Shown in pieces: positions 9,709-18,219 of a stretch of DNA of 64,000 nt. The DNA comes from Gimesia algae (GTDB lineage Bacteria; Planctomycetota; Planctomycetia; Planctomycetales; Planctomycetaceae), in assembly GCF_007746795.1 (NCBI RefSeq), contig NZ_CP036343.1:5307357-5371356 (forward strand), given 5' to 3'. A program made the translations under genes and the position numbers. Position 1 is the first letter of the stretch. Every line of letters starts with the position of its first letter. A model generated the notes under the pieces. That model worked only from the letters and a program-made list of their open reading frames with translations, was not told the DNA's origin and did no database searches.

Positions 9709-10770
9709 ATGCCCCAGCAAACAGAATTTGATTTGATCCTTGTGGGACAAGGTCTGGCAGGCACGGCGTTGGGCTGGACGTTACAACGGCGTGGTTATCG
9801 CGTGCTGGTGATCGATCGTTGTGAACCGATCACATCTTCAAAGATCGCAGCGGGGCTGATCACGCCGATTACCGGACTGCGACTCGTTGTTTCCTGGCGG
9901 CTTGACGAATTTCTGCCGTTCGCGACTGAATTCTATCGTCGCATAGAACAAGAAACAGACGCACGCTTTTTTGAATTGAAGCCGATGCTGCGGCTGTTTT
10001 CTTCAGAACAGGAGCAGGAACAATATCGACAACGTTCGCAAACACACTTCCCAAAACTGGTTTCGGTACCGCAGCCACTCGCCGACAAGAGTACGTTTGA
10101 GATGAGTCAAGGCGGCTTTGAGATGACCGGCGGCGGACAACTGGATGTGCCGACGTATCTTCGTCACTCCCGCGCGCACTTCATAAAACAGGATTGTTTT
10201 CTGGAAGCAAACCTCGACCCGGCTAACGATCTTGAATTTGAACCCAACCTTGTGATTCTACCGCGTTGGAACGTTTCTGCTGACAAAATCATTTTTTGTG
10301 AAGGCATTCACAGCCAACAGAATCCCTGGTTTCAAACGGTGCCCTTTGAAGGAGCCAAAGGGGAAATACTCACTCTTAAAATACCAGGGTTGAATGAACA
10401 ACGCGTGGTCCATCGAGGGATCTGGTTAGCCCACTGGAAAGAGGATCTTTACCGTGCCGGTTCGACCTATGATCGCGAACACCTTGATTGTGAACCGACT
10501 CCCGCCGGACGAGAAGAAATCTGCTCGCGCCTGGCAGAATTTCTGAAACTCCCGGTAGAAGTCATAAAACATCGCGCTGCCGTCCGGCCTGTCATCCGGG
10601 GCCGCTTACCCATTATGGGTCTGCATCCTCAGCAGCCTCAAATTGGATTTTTTAACGGTTTTGCCTCAAAAGGAAGTCTGCAGACGCCCTGGATGGCAAA
10701 TCATTTTGCAGATATTCTGGAAGGCAAGACGACTCCTGATAAATCAATAGATCTCGCTCACAAACTTTAA
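9709..10770 (+). CDS. FAD-dependent oxidoreductase (DAO fold, MnmC(o)/YurR-like)
   Basis: FAD-binding Rossmann motif LILVGQGLAGTALGW (about 9-23) with the acidic residue of the second strand in VLVIDR, followed by a D-amino-acid-oxidase-type substrate domain. SSKIAAGLITPITG at about 43-56 matches the conserved flavin-contact region of this family. The gene ends 14 bp before an MnmM/YtqB-type methyltransferase. In E. coli the bifunctional MnmC removes the carboxymethyl group from cmnm5(s2)U34 with its FAD domain and then methylates. This pair could do the two steps as separate proteins. The tRNA role is inferred from neighbourhood and fold; a generic amine oxidase is the alternative. Confidence 0.8.
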   Translation: MPQQTEFDLILVGQGLAGTALGWTLQRRGYRVLVIDRCEPITSSKIAAGLITPITGLRLVVSWRLDEFLPFATEFYRRIEQETDARFFELKPMLRLFSSEQEQEQYRQRSQTHFPKLVSVPQPLADKSTFEMSQGGFEMTGGGQLDVPTYLRHSRAHFIKQDCFLEANLDPANDLEFEPNLVILPRWNVSADKIIFCEGIHSQQNPWFQTVPFEGAKGEILTLKIPGLNEQRVVHRGIWLAHWKEDLYRAGSTYDREHLDCEPTPAGREEICSRLAEFLKLPVEVIKHRAAVRPVIRGRLPIMGLHPQQPQIGFFNGFASKGSLQTPWMANHFADILEGKTTPDKSIDLAHKL

Positions 10771-10784
10771 TGTAAAGCTTCCCT

Positions 10785-11351
10785 ATGATGCGCCTCACAG
10801 ATCAAGCCCATGCTCTGATCGCCCAAGTGTTCCAGCCAGGCGAGACTGCGGTCGACGCCACCGCTGGTAACGGACATGATACACGTTTTCTCTGCCGGTT
10901 GGCTGGCCAGTCCGGTAAAGTTTTTGCCATCGATATTCAACAGCAGGCTCTGGACCAGACCGCAGCGATGCTCCAGAATTGTGAATATTACAACTTCGAA
11001 CTGATCTGTGATGATCATCGACTACTCGCAGGATTGATTCCCCCCGAACATCGAGACCGAATCCGCACGGTCATGTTTAACCTGGGCTATCTGCCTGGAG
11101 GAGACCATTCCAAAATTACGCAGGAGACCTCGACACTTTCTGCCATTGAAGCTGCCCTCGCATTGATCAGGCCAGGTGGAATCATCACTATTCTGGCTTA
11201 TCCGGGTCATTCAGGAGGCGCTGCAGAGACCAGTGCTGTTGCCGCTTTACTGGATCAGTTGGACAACACGCAGTTCAAAACGCAACTGATTCATTCCCAG
11301 TCCGAATCGACGAAGGCCCCTCGCTTGTTTGCAGTGACCAGGCTGAAGTAA
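10785..11351 (+). CDS. mnmM: tRNA 5-aminomethyl-2-thiouridine methyltransferase-like protein (MnmM/YtqB family)
   Basis: A small (188-residue) class I SAM methyltransferase of the former rRNA_methylase family. Motif I is DATAGNGHDT, then AIDIQ for the ribose-binding acidic strand. MFNLGYLPGGDH matches the NLGYLPGGDK-type catalytic loop of YtqB proteins, and a late GGIITILAYPGHSGG loop follows. In Bacillus subtilis YtqB (MnmM) methylates nm5s2U34 of tRNA. The preceding gene encodes an FAD oxidoreductase that could supply that substrate. ATG ATG is duplicated at the start (10785/10788). Confidence 0.82.
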   Translation: MMRLTDQAHALIAQVFQPGETAVDATAGNGHDTRFLCRLAGQSGKVFAIDIQQQALDQTAAMLQNCEYYNFELICDDHRLLAGLIPPEHRDRIRTVMFNLGYLPGGDHSKITQETSTLSAIEAALALIRPGGIITILAYPGHSGGAAETSAVAALLDQLDNTQFKTQLIHSQSESTKAPRLFAVTRLK

Positions 11352-11439
11352 GCAACCGCGTCGTCCGTCAATCAGGATTCCTGACGACTTAAAAAACATA
11401 AAACCCGGGGCTTTGAGCCATTTGAAAACAGGAATGGGA

Positions 11440-11685
11440 TCACTCTTCTTCAGATGAATCCTCATCCGACTCAGATGACTCACGAATTTCATCAATGATT
11501 TGCCGGGCACGATCGACGTTTGAACTCATGACGTCAACTTTGATTTCAAAGATTCCTGTGAGTCCGGCCTGTAGTTCATTTTCTAGCAGACAGCGGATCC
11601 CTTCGCCTTCCAATGTCATTTTAATAAATTCCGCTTCCATTGCATTCGTTGTCGAATACACTGTTTCCAAACTATCACTCATCAT
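11440..11685 (-). CDS. DUF2007-type small protein with acidic tail
   Basis: About 81 residues. The fold ETVYSTTNAMEAEFIKMTLEGEGIRCLLENE resembles DUF2007 (putative signal-transducing, ferredoxin-like alpha/beta) proteins. These often show this pattern, where a short helix selects between paired sequences. VDRARQIIDEI forms the last helix and a Ser/Asp/Glu-only tail closes the protein. The start at 11685 (MMSDSLE) is chosen because TGAGGA lies at the right distance; an upstream start at 11706 would include that RBS. Converges with mnmM. Molecular role unknown. Confidence 0.75.
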   Translation of the reverse strand: MMSDSLETVYSTTNAMEAEFIKMTLEGEGIRCLLENELQAGLTGIFEIKVDVMSSNVDRARQIIDEIRESSESDEDSSEEE

Positions 11686-11939
11686 TATAATCCTCAGACA
11701 AACCATCTATGCAGTGGTAACCCCCTGCATAGAGCGCTCAATAGTCAGTCACAAGTGAATCTTGCACCGGTTCAAGCTAACCGGAATCGGTTTTAACATC
11801 AATATCAATTCTGATTTTCACAGGAGAAGCTCTGATCGTCAGACTGTGAATCATGTATTCTATGATTGAGTCTGTCTCTAGCTGAGATGCGATCCTGGAA
11901 ATCTACTGTGTTTCGTCTTCACATACTGGAATCTATTTA

Positions 11940-13202
11940 ATGGGAATCAACCTTAGACTGTTTAAGCAGATTAACCGGGGATTACTGTCGGCGCTGACCT
12001 TCCTATGCTTTGGTCAGACTTTTCTGGTTGCCGAACAGCAAGTTCGCAAACCGGTCATCCTGACAGACCGGGCTCGAAAGTTACATCAGCAATGCCTGGT
12101 AATTGACGGGCATAACGATCTCCCCTGGGCCCTGCGGGAAAAAGCAGCGTCTTCATTCAAGCAGGCTGACATCGCTGAACCTCAACCTCAGTTTCATACC
12201 GATATTCCACGTCTCAAACAAGGAAACGTGGGTGCGCAATTCTGGTCTGCCTATGTCCCCTCGGAAACACGAAAAGAACGGAGATCAGCGCACTATACTC
12301 TGGAACAAATCGATTTGATCCACCGAATGATCAAGCGTTACCCCGAAACGTTCGAGATGGCAGCTACGGCCGACGACATCGAACGGATTCACCAATCGGG
12401 CAAAATTGCGTCCATGATTGGTGTGGAAGGCGGACATTCCATTGAAAATTCTTTGTCACTACTGCGTGTTTTCTATGGTCTGGGTGTTCGCTACATGACA
12501 TTGACCCATTCCGACTCGCTCGACTGGGCAGATTCTGCCACAGACACCGCGATCAGTGACGGGCTGTCTCCTTTCGGAGAGGAAGTCGTCAGGACTATGA
12601 ATCAGCTGGGAATGCTGGTAGATATTTCACATGTCTCTCCAGCGACGATGGATGATGTTCTACGGGTGAGTAAAGCCCCCATTATCGCGTCGCACTCCTC
12701 AGCGCGCGCCATCGCCGATCATCCGCGCAATGTTCCCGATGAAATCCTTGTTAAACTGAAAGAGAATGGCGGCGTGGTGATGGTCAATTACTTTTCGGGT
12801 TTCGTCGTTCCAGAATCTGCCAAACAGATGACCGAAATGTTTAATGTCAGGCGGGAACTGAAACAGAAATATCCAAATGAAACCGATTACAATCGGGAAT
12901 ACAATCGCTGGAAAAGCAGCCATAAAATGAAACCAGGGACAATCCATGATGTTGTTGATCATATCGATCACATCGTAAAAATTGCCGGAGTGGATCACAT
13001 TGGTATCGGCTCTGACTTCGATGGCGTTTCTACCCTGCCCGCTCAACTCGAAGATGTCTCCACTTATCCCCTCGTTACACAGGCCCTCCTGGATCGGGGA
13101 TACACGGAACAGCAGATCAAACAGATCATGGGTCAGAATCTGATGCGCGTGCTGCGCAAAGCGGAACAGGTTGCGAAACAACTTCAACCGACTACAGACT
13201 GA
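11940..13202 (+). CDS. Membrane dipeptidase, peptidase family M19
   Basis: Zinc dipeptidase of the renal-dipeptidase family, 420 residues, exported by an N-terminal hydrophobic segment (about 14-30). Zinc ligands are visible in order: H and D in VIDGHNDLPW (HxD), the bridging acid in GVEGGHSIE, H in DISHVSP, and H in IASHSSAR. IGIGSDFDG supplies the substrate-side aspartate. Likely hydrolyses dipeptides, possibly including D-residues, in the periplasm. It ends at a shared convergent terminator (13257-13294). No operon partner. Confidence 0.93.
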   Translation: MGINLRLFKQINRGLLSALTFLCFGQTFLVAEQQVRKPVILTDRARKLHQQCLVIDGHNDLPWALREKAASSFKQADIAEPQPQFHTDIPRLKQGNVGAQFWSAYVPSETRKERRSAHYTLEQIDLIHRMIKRYPETFEMAATADDIERIHQSGKIASMIGVEGGHSIENSLSLLRVFYGLGVRYMTLTHSDSLDWADSATDTAISDGLSPFGEEVVRTMNQLGMLVDISHVSPATMDDVLRVSKAPIIASHSSARAIADHPRNVPDEILVKLKENGGVVMVNYFSGFVVPESAKQMTEMFNVRRELKQKYPNETDYNREYNRWKSSHKMKPGTIHDVVDHIDHIVKIAGVDHIGIGSDFDGVSTLPAQLEDVSTYPLVTQALLDRGYTEQQIKQIMGQNLMRVLRKAEQVAKQLQPTTD

Positions 13203-13256
13203 TCTATCCCGGTCCCTCTGCACGCTATTACCGTGAAAGAGTACCCGGACTTTCAA

Positions 13257-13294
13257 TTAAGAAAAACGTCCTGTTACCAGGACGTCTTTCTTAA
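13257..13294. terminator. Bidirectional terminator
   Basis: A 17-bp inverted repeat (TTAAGAAAAACGTCCTG / CAGGACGTCTTTCTTAA, one mismatch) with a 4-nt loop, A-rich on the left arm and T-rich on the right. It sits between two convergent genes and can stop transcription from both sides. Confidence 0.85.
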
Positions 13295-13317
13295 GGTTTG
13301 ATCTACCAGATACAGAA

Positions 13318-15183
13318 TTACTGGACGGGCTGAGCCGGCTCAAGCGGTTTAGGAGCTTCCAGTACAGAAGGTGCTATCACTGTCGGAGCCCCCTGTGGAG
13401 GTGCCGGCAGTTTTTTCTGCACATTATTCTGCACTTCATTTTTCTGTTGCTCTTTCAGGCTTTTCACATAATCGGTGAGTAACTGATACGTCGTTTGAAA
13501 TTCCTGACGACTGGTAATTACCTGATACTTGGAATCCAACTGGATCTGCTGGTAATTTTTCACAATCGTTTCCAGTTCTGCTACTGAGGGATTCGGCTCC
13601 GTTGCAGAGAAGTTTTCCGGAAGTGCGAGATAGTCTTTCCAGGCATCGTCCAAGACCTGTTCCAGTTCCTGAAATGAACCCAATAGCTCATACTTTAAAT
13701 CGTCAACCTGAAGTTCCTGTTGAGCGAGCTTCGCAGTCTGCTCATCAATTCTCAGCATGTCCCAGACTTCAGACGCCCCTCCCGTGAAATAGATAATTAC
13801 TGTCGACTTATCTTTGGTCAGACTATCCAGTCCGGTTTCCATCGTGACCGAATCTTCTTCACCCACTTTCCAGGCAACACGCTGTTTTGATTTATCGATG
13901 GCTCCTTGCAGAGGTAAAGTTATATTCCCATCCTTATTGAAATAGGTACCAGCGACCGCACCATTTTTGCCAACAGCAAGCTGCACGGTCACATTCACCT
14001 CAGTCGTCCCCTGGGGAACAATGGCAAAGATCCCTACCGGCATCCAATCGGTTGCATCGTCTGGCGGAGGCACACTATCTGCGATTTGATCAGCCTGAGA
14101 CTCATATGCGGTGACCGGTGCCATCTGCACGCCATCACTGTAAATGTAACCATCATTGAGTGAGTAATCATATATCACTGGATTCAAGCTGTTATAGCCA
14201 ATCCAGGTCGACAGTCCCCCAAACGTGCTCCAGACCCAGGGACGATAGCCGTATCGGCGATAGTGGTAATAAGGATAATTGCCATATCCGTAGCCCGAGC
14301 CAAACCCATAACCTAACGCATAGCGAGATCGGTATCCTGACCAGTAACCAGGTCGGTAATTGTATCTGTTGTTACCATGCCGCGCGTGGTTCCCACCATT
14401 TCGATTGATCCCGCCGGGTCGTAATCCCGGACTGTGAGTTACATGATGATTGCCATTTCCATGCCGACTTCCCCCCGGTCTCAGACCAGGACTCCCGGAG
14501 TGACGGTCCCCGAATCCCTGATGATTTCGACTGGAACTGAAACCGGAACTTCTATTGGTGTGATGGCTTCCAATACGGTTTTGGTTACCGGAATTAAACC
14601 GACTGCTTCCAGGTCGTAATCCCGGATTGTTTCCCCGTTGATTTGAACCACTGTTGACTCGATTATGAGAACCACTATTGAGATGGGAAAATCCAGAACT
14701 GCCTCGACTTCTACCTCCAGCGCTAAGTCCGGGGTTACCACTCCTATTTCCCTGGCGGGGCGTGATGGAACCAGAACGCCGTGATGTACCCGACCGACTT
14801 CCTCTTGAGAAATCAAATGATTGACCGGGTTTCATTGCCGATCTGGAAGTACGATTCGAGGGTGAATTCAAAGATCGCGAAGGTGTACTCTGTCGCGGTG
14901 CAGAAGAACCACGTTGAGAAAAAGAATGACTACGTGAAGGAACTGAGCGTGAAGAACTGCCAAAATGTGAATTCCCTCTTGAACTGCTGCCCCGAGAGGA
15001 ACTCCCCCGCGACATTCCACCATGGTGTCCGCTGCTTCCACGAGACATTCCACCCCCGTGTCCGCCGCCCCTGTGTCCACCACCTCCATGACCGCCCCGT
15101 TGAGCAAAACTATCAGCCTGCGTAAAAGCCAGGACTGCCAGAAAAGCAAATATTACACCCGTCCGCTTTATATATTTATTCAT
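13318..15183 (-). CDS. Exported Gly/Ser/Arg-rich surface protein
   Basis: About 621 residues from the ATG at 15183 (MNKYIKRTGVIFAFLA), preferred over an upstream start because the signal peptide begins there and AGGTG precedes it. Residues about 28-300 are low-complexity, rich in Gly, Ser, Arg, His and Asn, with repeated units built on PGLRPGG followed by a short basic/Asn segment. A Tyr-rich patch (YGYGNYPYYHYRRYGYRPWVW) follows. The last 270 residues are more normal: a beta-rich domain with TEVNVTVQLAVGKNGAVAG, then a helical, partly coiled-coil C-terminus ending in Pro-rich sequence. Such proteins are frequent in planctomycetes and often misannotated as protocadherins. Probably cell-surface; function unknown. 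Confidence 0.8.
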   Translation of the reverse strand: MNKYIKRTGVIFAFLAVLAFTQADSFAQRGGHGGGGHRGGGHGGGMSRGSSGHHGGMSRGSSSRGSSSRGNSHFGSSSRSVPSRSHSFSQRGSSAPRQSTPSRSLNSPSNRTSRSAMKPGQSFDFSRGSRSGTSRRSGSITPRQGNRSGNPGLSAGGRSRGSSGFSHLNSGSHNRVNSGSNQRGNNPGLRPGSSRFNSGNQNRIGSHHTNRSSGFSSSRNHQGFGDRHSGSPGLRPGGSRHGNGNHHVTHSPGLRPGGINRNGGNHARHGNNRYNYRPGYWSGYRSRYALGYGFGSGYGYGNYPYYHYRRYGYRPWVWSTFGGLSTWIGYNSLNPVIYDYSLNDGYIYSDGVQMAPVTAYESQADQIADSVPPPDDATDWMPVGIFAIVPQGTTEVNVTVQLAVGKNGAVAGTYFNKDGNITLPLQGAIDKSKQRVAWKVGEEDSVTMETGLDSLTKDKSTVIIYFTGGASEVWDMLRIDEQTAKLAQQELQVDDLKYELLGSFQELEQVLDDAWKDYLALPENFSATEPNPSVAELETIVKNYQQIQLDSKYQVITSRQEFQTTYQLLTDYVKSLKEQQKNEVQNNVQKKLPAPPQGAPTVIAPSVLEAPKPLEPAQPVQ

Positions 15184-15987
15184 CGCTAACACCTGTTCGA
15201 TCAAAAAAACAGCGACCTTCTGATCGATCTCATACACGGGATCGCAGGGACATAACAACTTGTCCGCTCCTGGTCGATCTCGTTTTGGTTAAATTGAAAA
15301 AACAATTCTACTTCTGATAAAGAATTGTCAAATGAGATTCTAACTCAGTAATGCCTGAAACAATCCTCGACAATACATCATTTGATTTCGCCATTATAAA
15401 GGACTCATGTCCCGACAATGGCTAACAGCAGAGCCTTCCAGGTAAATGGTGGAAGGCGACATATTCAGAGGGCTGTAAAAACACCGAAAAAGATTGAGGC
15501 CCGATCAATCACAAATTTATCTCGTGGATCATAGGGATCGAACTGACATTGCCCGCAACTGAGTCTGTTAATCGTGAGAGATTTGGAGGCAGGTGAAAAA
15601 GAGACCAGCAGTTTCCAAAATCCAGACTTTTTAAATCGATTGAGCCTCAACCGAGACCACTCACGGTCTCCTCTCTAAAGCCATGAGTCACTTACCGAGT
15701 TCTCATGAACAATTCTTGTTCGTTCCAACATTCACGATAGGTCTGACCAATCTGAAAGTCAATGAATGACATTTTGTCCCTGCAATCTGAAAACTTTTTG
15801 GAATTTTCATAATTTCGGGGAATAAACCTGCAACAGCCAGTCTCTTATTTTTAACAGGGGGGCTTGTTTGAATAGTGAAAACCGGCCTGATTACAGGGTT
15901 TCCTTCAATATGTTGCTGAATTAAACCCGATTTGTGAGATTCTCAGTCTTACAGATCAGATTACTAATCGAGAATTGGAGAACAGAG
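15184..15987. other. Long intergenic region with small hairpins
   Basis: About 800 bp between divergent genes, AT-rich. A GCCTTCCA/TGGAAGGC stem-loop (15433-15457) lies just inside a 12-codon ORF (ATG at 15407, MSRQWLTAEPSR) that has AAGGA upstream. Another stem, GAGACC/GGTCTC, lies near 15653-15672. A 61-codon minus ORF at 15465-15650 is not convincing. No RNA family recognised. Confidence 0.4.
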
Positions 15988-16248
15988 ATGAAATTGCTTT
16001 CGACACTCTTTACGTTGCTGGGCCTGACATTATTCGCTGTTGGATGTGGTGATAAACCTGCCCCAACAACCGAGCCAGCACCTGCTGAAACACCAGCCGA
16101 AGATCCAGCAATGCCAGCTGATGACGCTGCTGCACCTGCAGAAGATCCAGCCACACCAGCTGAAGATCCCGCTAAACCAGCCGCTGAAGAACCAAAGACT
16201 GATGCGCCTAAGACCGACGCAAAACCAGCTGACCCTAAGACTCCTTAA
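15988..16248 (+). CDS. Small Ala/Pro/Glu-rich lipoprotein
   Basis: An 86-residue protein. A signal peptide with lipobox LFAVGC is followed by a mature part composed almost only of Ala, Pro, Glu, Asp, Thr and Lys, with PAEDPA-type repeats and a Lys/Asp/Pro tail. The ATG at 15988 has TTGGAG upstream; an earlier in-frame start at 15934 would bury the signal peptide. Likely an extended, disordered lipoprotein tethered to a membrane. Function unknown. An 88-bp dispersed repeat begins 7 bp after the stop. Confidence 0.75.
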   Translation: MKLLSTLFTLLGLTLFAVGCGDKPAPTTEPAPAETPAEDPAMPADDAAAPAEDPATPAEDPAKPAAEEPKTDAPKTDAKPADPKTP

Positions 16249-16255
16249 TAAAGTC

Positions 16256-16343
16256 TAGACTGTGTCCAGTTTTACTGTCGCGTCTCCAGGGCCATTTGGA
16301 CCGAGTATAATAGATTGTGAGACGCTATGGTTAAATGTGATGC
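16256..16343 (-). repeat. Dispersed 88-bp repeat, copy A
   Basis: The reverse complement of this stretch aligns without gaps to 38339-38426 with 74 of 88 positions identical. In the last 34 bases, ending at the GTCTA side, 33 match. It starts 7 bp after the small lipoprotein gene and ends before a terminator. No ORF. Could be an insertion-sequence end, a small-RNA family or an intergenic repeat. Confidence 0.8.
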
Positions 16344-16378
16344 GCTCTAGCAGTTACGACAAGTAGCTGAAGTAAAAC

Positions 16379-16412
16379 AAAAAAGCTCTCCCTATTCGGG
16401 GAGAGCTTTTTT
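16379..16412. terminator. Bidirectional terminator
   Basis: Perfect stem GCTCTCCC / GGGAGAGC (16385-16392 with 16399-16406), flanked by six A on the left and six T on the right. It serves the plus-strand lipoprotein unit and also folD from the other side. Confidence 0.92.
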
Positions 16413-16466
16413 CATTGCACATAATAGAAAACTTATTGCCTATCATAAACAAAACAACAGGTATGA

Positions 16467-17336
16467 TTACTGACAGCCAGACTGGATACCGGCAGCAGTC
16501 AGCGTATTCTTTAAAAGCATGGCTATTGTCATCGGGCCTACACCACCGGGAACGGGAGTAATCGCAGACGCGACCTTTTTGACCCCCTCAAAATCAACAT
16601 CCCCCACCAGCCTGTCATTGACTCGATTGATGCCGACATCAATTACAACAGCCCCGGGCTTCACCATGTCTGCAGTTACAAACTCAGGCTTTCCAATCGC
16701 TGCAATGATGATATCTGCGGTTTTCACGATCTCGTTCAGATTCTGTGTTCGGCTGTGACAGATAGTTACGGTCGCATCTGCGCCCTGGCCTCGTTGAATT
16801 AACAGCATGGCCATGGGCTTCCCCACAATTTCACTCCGACCCAAAATCACAGCATGTTTTCCAGCCGTTTCCATTTTCGTCGAGAGAATCATCTGCTGTA
16901 TTCCATAGGGAGTACAGGGTAGATAACGGGGGCGTCCCTGTACGATCAATCCCACATTCTCAGGATGAAAAGCATCCACATCTTTCAACGGATTGACCAC
17001 ATCCAGAATTGCAGTCTCATTGATTTGTTTTGGTAAAGGAAGCTGAACAAGAATGCCATGCACTCCAGAATCTGTATTCAGTGATTCTACAATCGAGATC
17101 AATTCGGCCTCGGATGTTTCAGCTGGCAATCGCTGCAGAGTACTCTGAATACCTGCTTTTTCGCATGACCGCTGTTTATTACGGACATAAACGGCACTGG
17201 CGGGATCATCCCCAACCAGAACGGCCGTTAAATGAGGTACGACATTTGTTTGTGTTTTGAATTGATTGACTTCATCAGCAATTTGTCCGCGAAATGTTGC
17301 GGCAAGTGCTTTTCCATCGATAATCTCTGCGGACAC
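16467..17336 (-). CDS. folD: Bifunctional methylenetetrahydrofolate dehydrogenase / cyclohydrolase
   Basis: Interconverts 5,10-methylene-THF and 10-formyl-THF in one-carbon metabolism. Signatures are all present: AVYVRNKQRSCEKAG with the catalytic lysine (YxxxK), GILVQLPLPKQI, a KDVDAFHPENVG loop (often KDVDGFHP), GRSEIVGKPMAMLL of the NAD(P) Rossmann fold, and PVPGGVGPMTIAML. The length of 289 residues is standard. It lies 67 bp downstream of pgpA on the same strand and may be co-transcribed with it. Confidence 0.97.
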   Translation of the reverse strand: MSAEIIDGKALAATFRGQIADEVNQFKTQTNVVPHLTAVLVGDDPASAVYVRNKQRSCEKAGIQSTLQRLPAETSEAELISIVESLNTDSGVHGILVQLPLPKQINETAILDVVNPLKDVDAFHPENVGLIVQGRPRYLPCTPYGIQQMILSTKMETAGKHAVILGRSEIVGKPMAMLLIQRGQGADATVTICHSRTQNLNEIVKTADIIIAAIGKPEFVTADMVKPGAVVIDVGINRVNDRLVGDVDFEGVKKVASAITPVPGGVGPMTIAMLLKNTLTAAGIQSGCQ

Positions 17337-17403
17337 TCTGACAATTCCTTCAAAATAAGGGACATTCCTGATTGACTCACAAGATAACGCATCAAAAGGA
17401 AAT

Positions 17404-17895
17404 CTAAAACCACCCCAAAAGAATTAATGTCACGTAAAGACAAATCGCGGCATAAATCGCGGCAACATAGTCATCGGTCATGATCCCCCAGCCTCCATGG
17501 ATCCGATCAAAAATTCGAACCGGCCACGGCTTCCAGATGTCAAATAGACGGAACCAGAGAAACCCGATCAAAGAGATCCAGAAGAACTGTAGATTGAGGT
17601 CTAAGTGGAATGCGGGTAACAGCACCACTGTGAAAGCACCAATTTCATCGAAGACAATACACCCTGGATCATCAAGTCCCAGAATTTTAGCCCCCTGATC
17701 ACACAAATAGACCCCCAGCAGAAAGAGGATCACGGAAATCAGCAAATAGACAGGCCAAGAAGGATGAAAGCAGAGCAGACCGGCAACCAGAGGCGGCCCC
17801 AGCAGACTGCCAAAAGTTCCTGGAGCGCGAGGAATCCAGCCGATCCCCAGACCCGTGGCACACAAGAGAATTGATTGCTGCTTGATGTTTCTCAT
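17404..17895 (-). CDS. pgpA: Phosphatidylglycerophosphatase A
   Basis: Integral membrane phosphatase making phosphatidylglycerol from its phosphate. The 163-residue protein has the family opening GLGIGWIPRAPGTFGSLLG, the internal DEIGAF motif and the C-terminal GGWGIMTDDYVAAIYA block, which supplies the acidic catalytic/metal residues. Membrane helices lie at about 25-45, 46-66, 85-110 and 140-160. First gene of the minus-strand unit continuing into folD. Confidence 0.93.
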   Translation of the reverse strand: MRNIKQQSILLCATGLGIGWIPRAPGTFGSLLGPPLVAGLLCFHPSWPVYLLISVILFLLGVYLCDQGAKILGLDDPGCIVFDEIGAFTVVLLPAFHLDLNLQFFWISLIGFLWFRLFDIWKPWPVRIFDRIHGGWGIMTDDYVAAIYAAICLYVTLILLGWF

Positions 17896-18219
17896 TTATG
17901 GTAAATATCTGGTCAGCAAATTCTCTGCTGAGAAGGACACGGAAAAGTCACTATTCAAGATTATGGAAGTCGTTTATACTTCAGAAAGCTACGACCCATC
18001 CTGCAGAAAATGAACAGGCGAACACATCCCCTGAGTCTTATTTTCCAGGAATACCTGCATCAATCTATGTGATCTTGTGTTTTGATTTCCTAGATACTAC
18101 CTGTTAATTCTCGAATTTTCCAATTGGATTCCAATAAAACCTACCCAGTCATTCAGAAAAGCTTCCCGTGAAGTGCGGCTCTGAATGTCGTTTTGAAAAA
18201 ATCAATCAGGATTGATCTT
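17896..18219. other. Divergent promoter region, pgpA / sulfite reductase
   Basis: About 320 bp with no convincing ORF. It must hold the promoters of both divergent units; no clear -35/-10 pair or riboswitch was identified. Confidence 0.45.

Noticed and set aside
15465-15650. 61-codon minus-strand frame
   Set aside because: No RBS; its FDPYDPRDKF part is suggestive but too short to support a gene.
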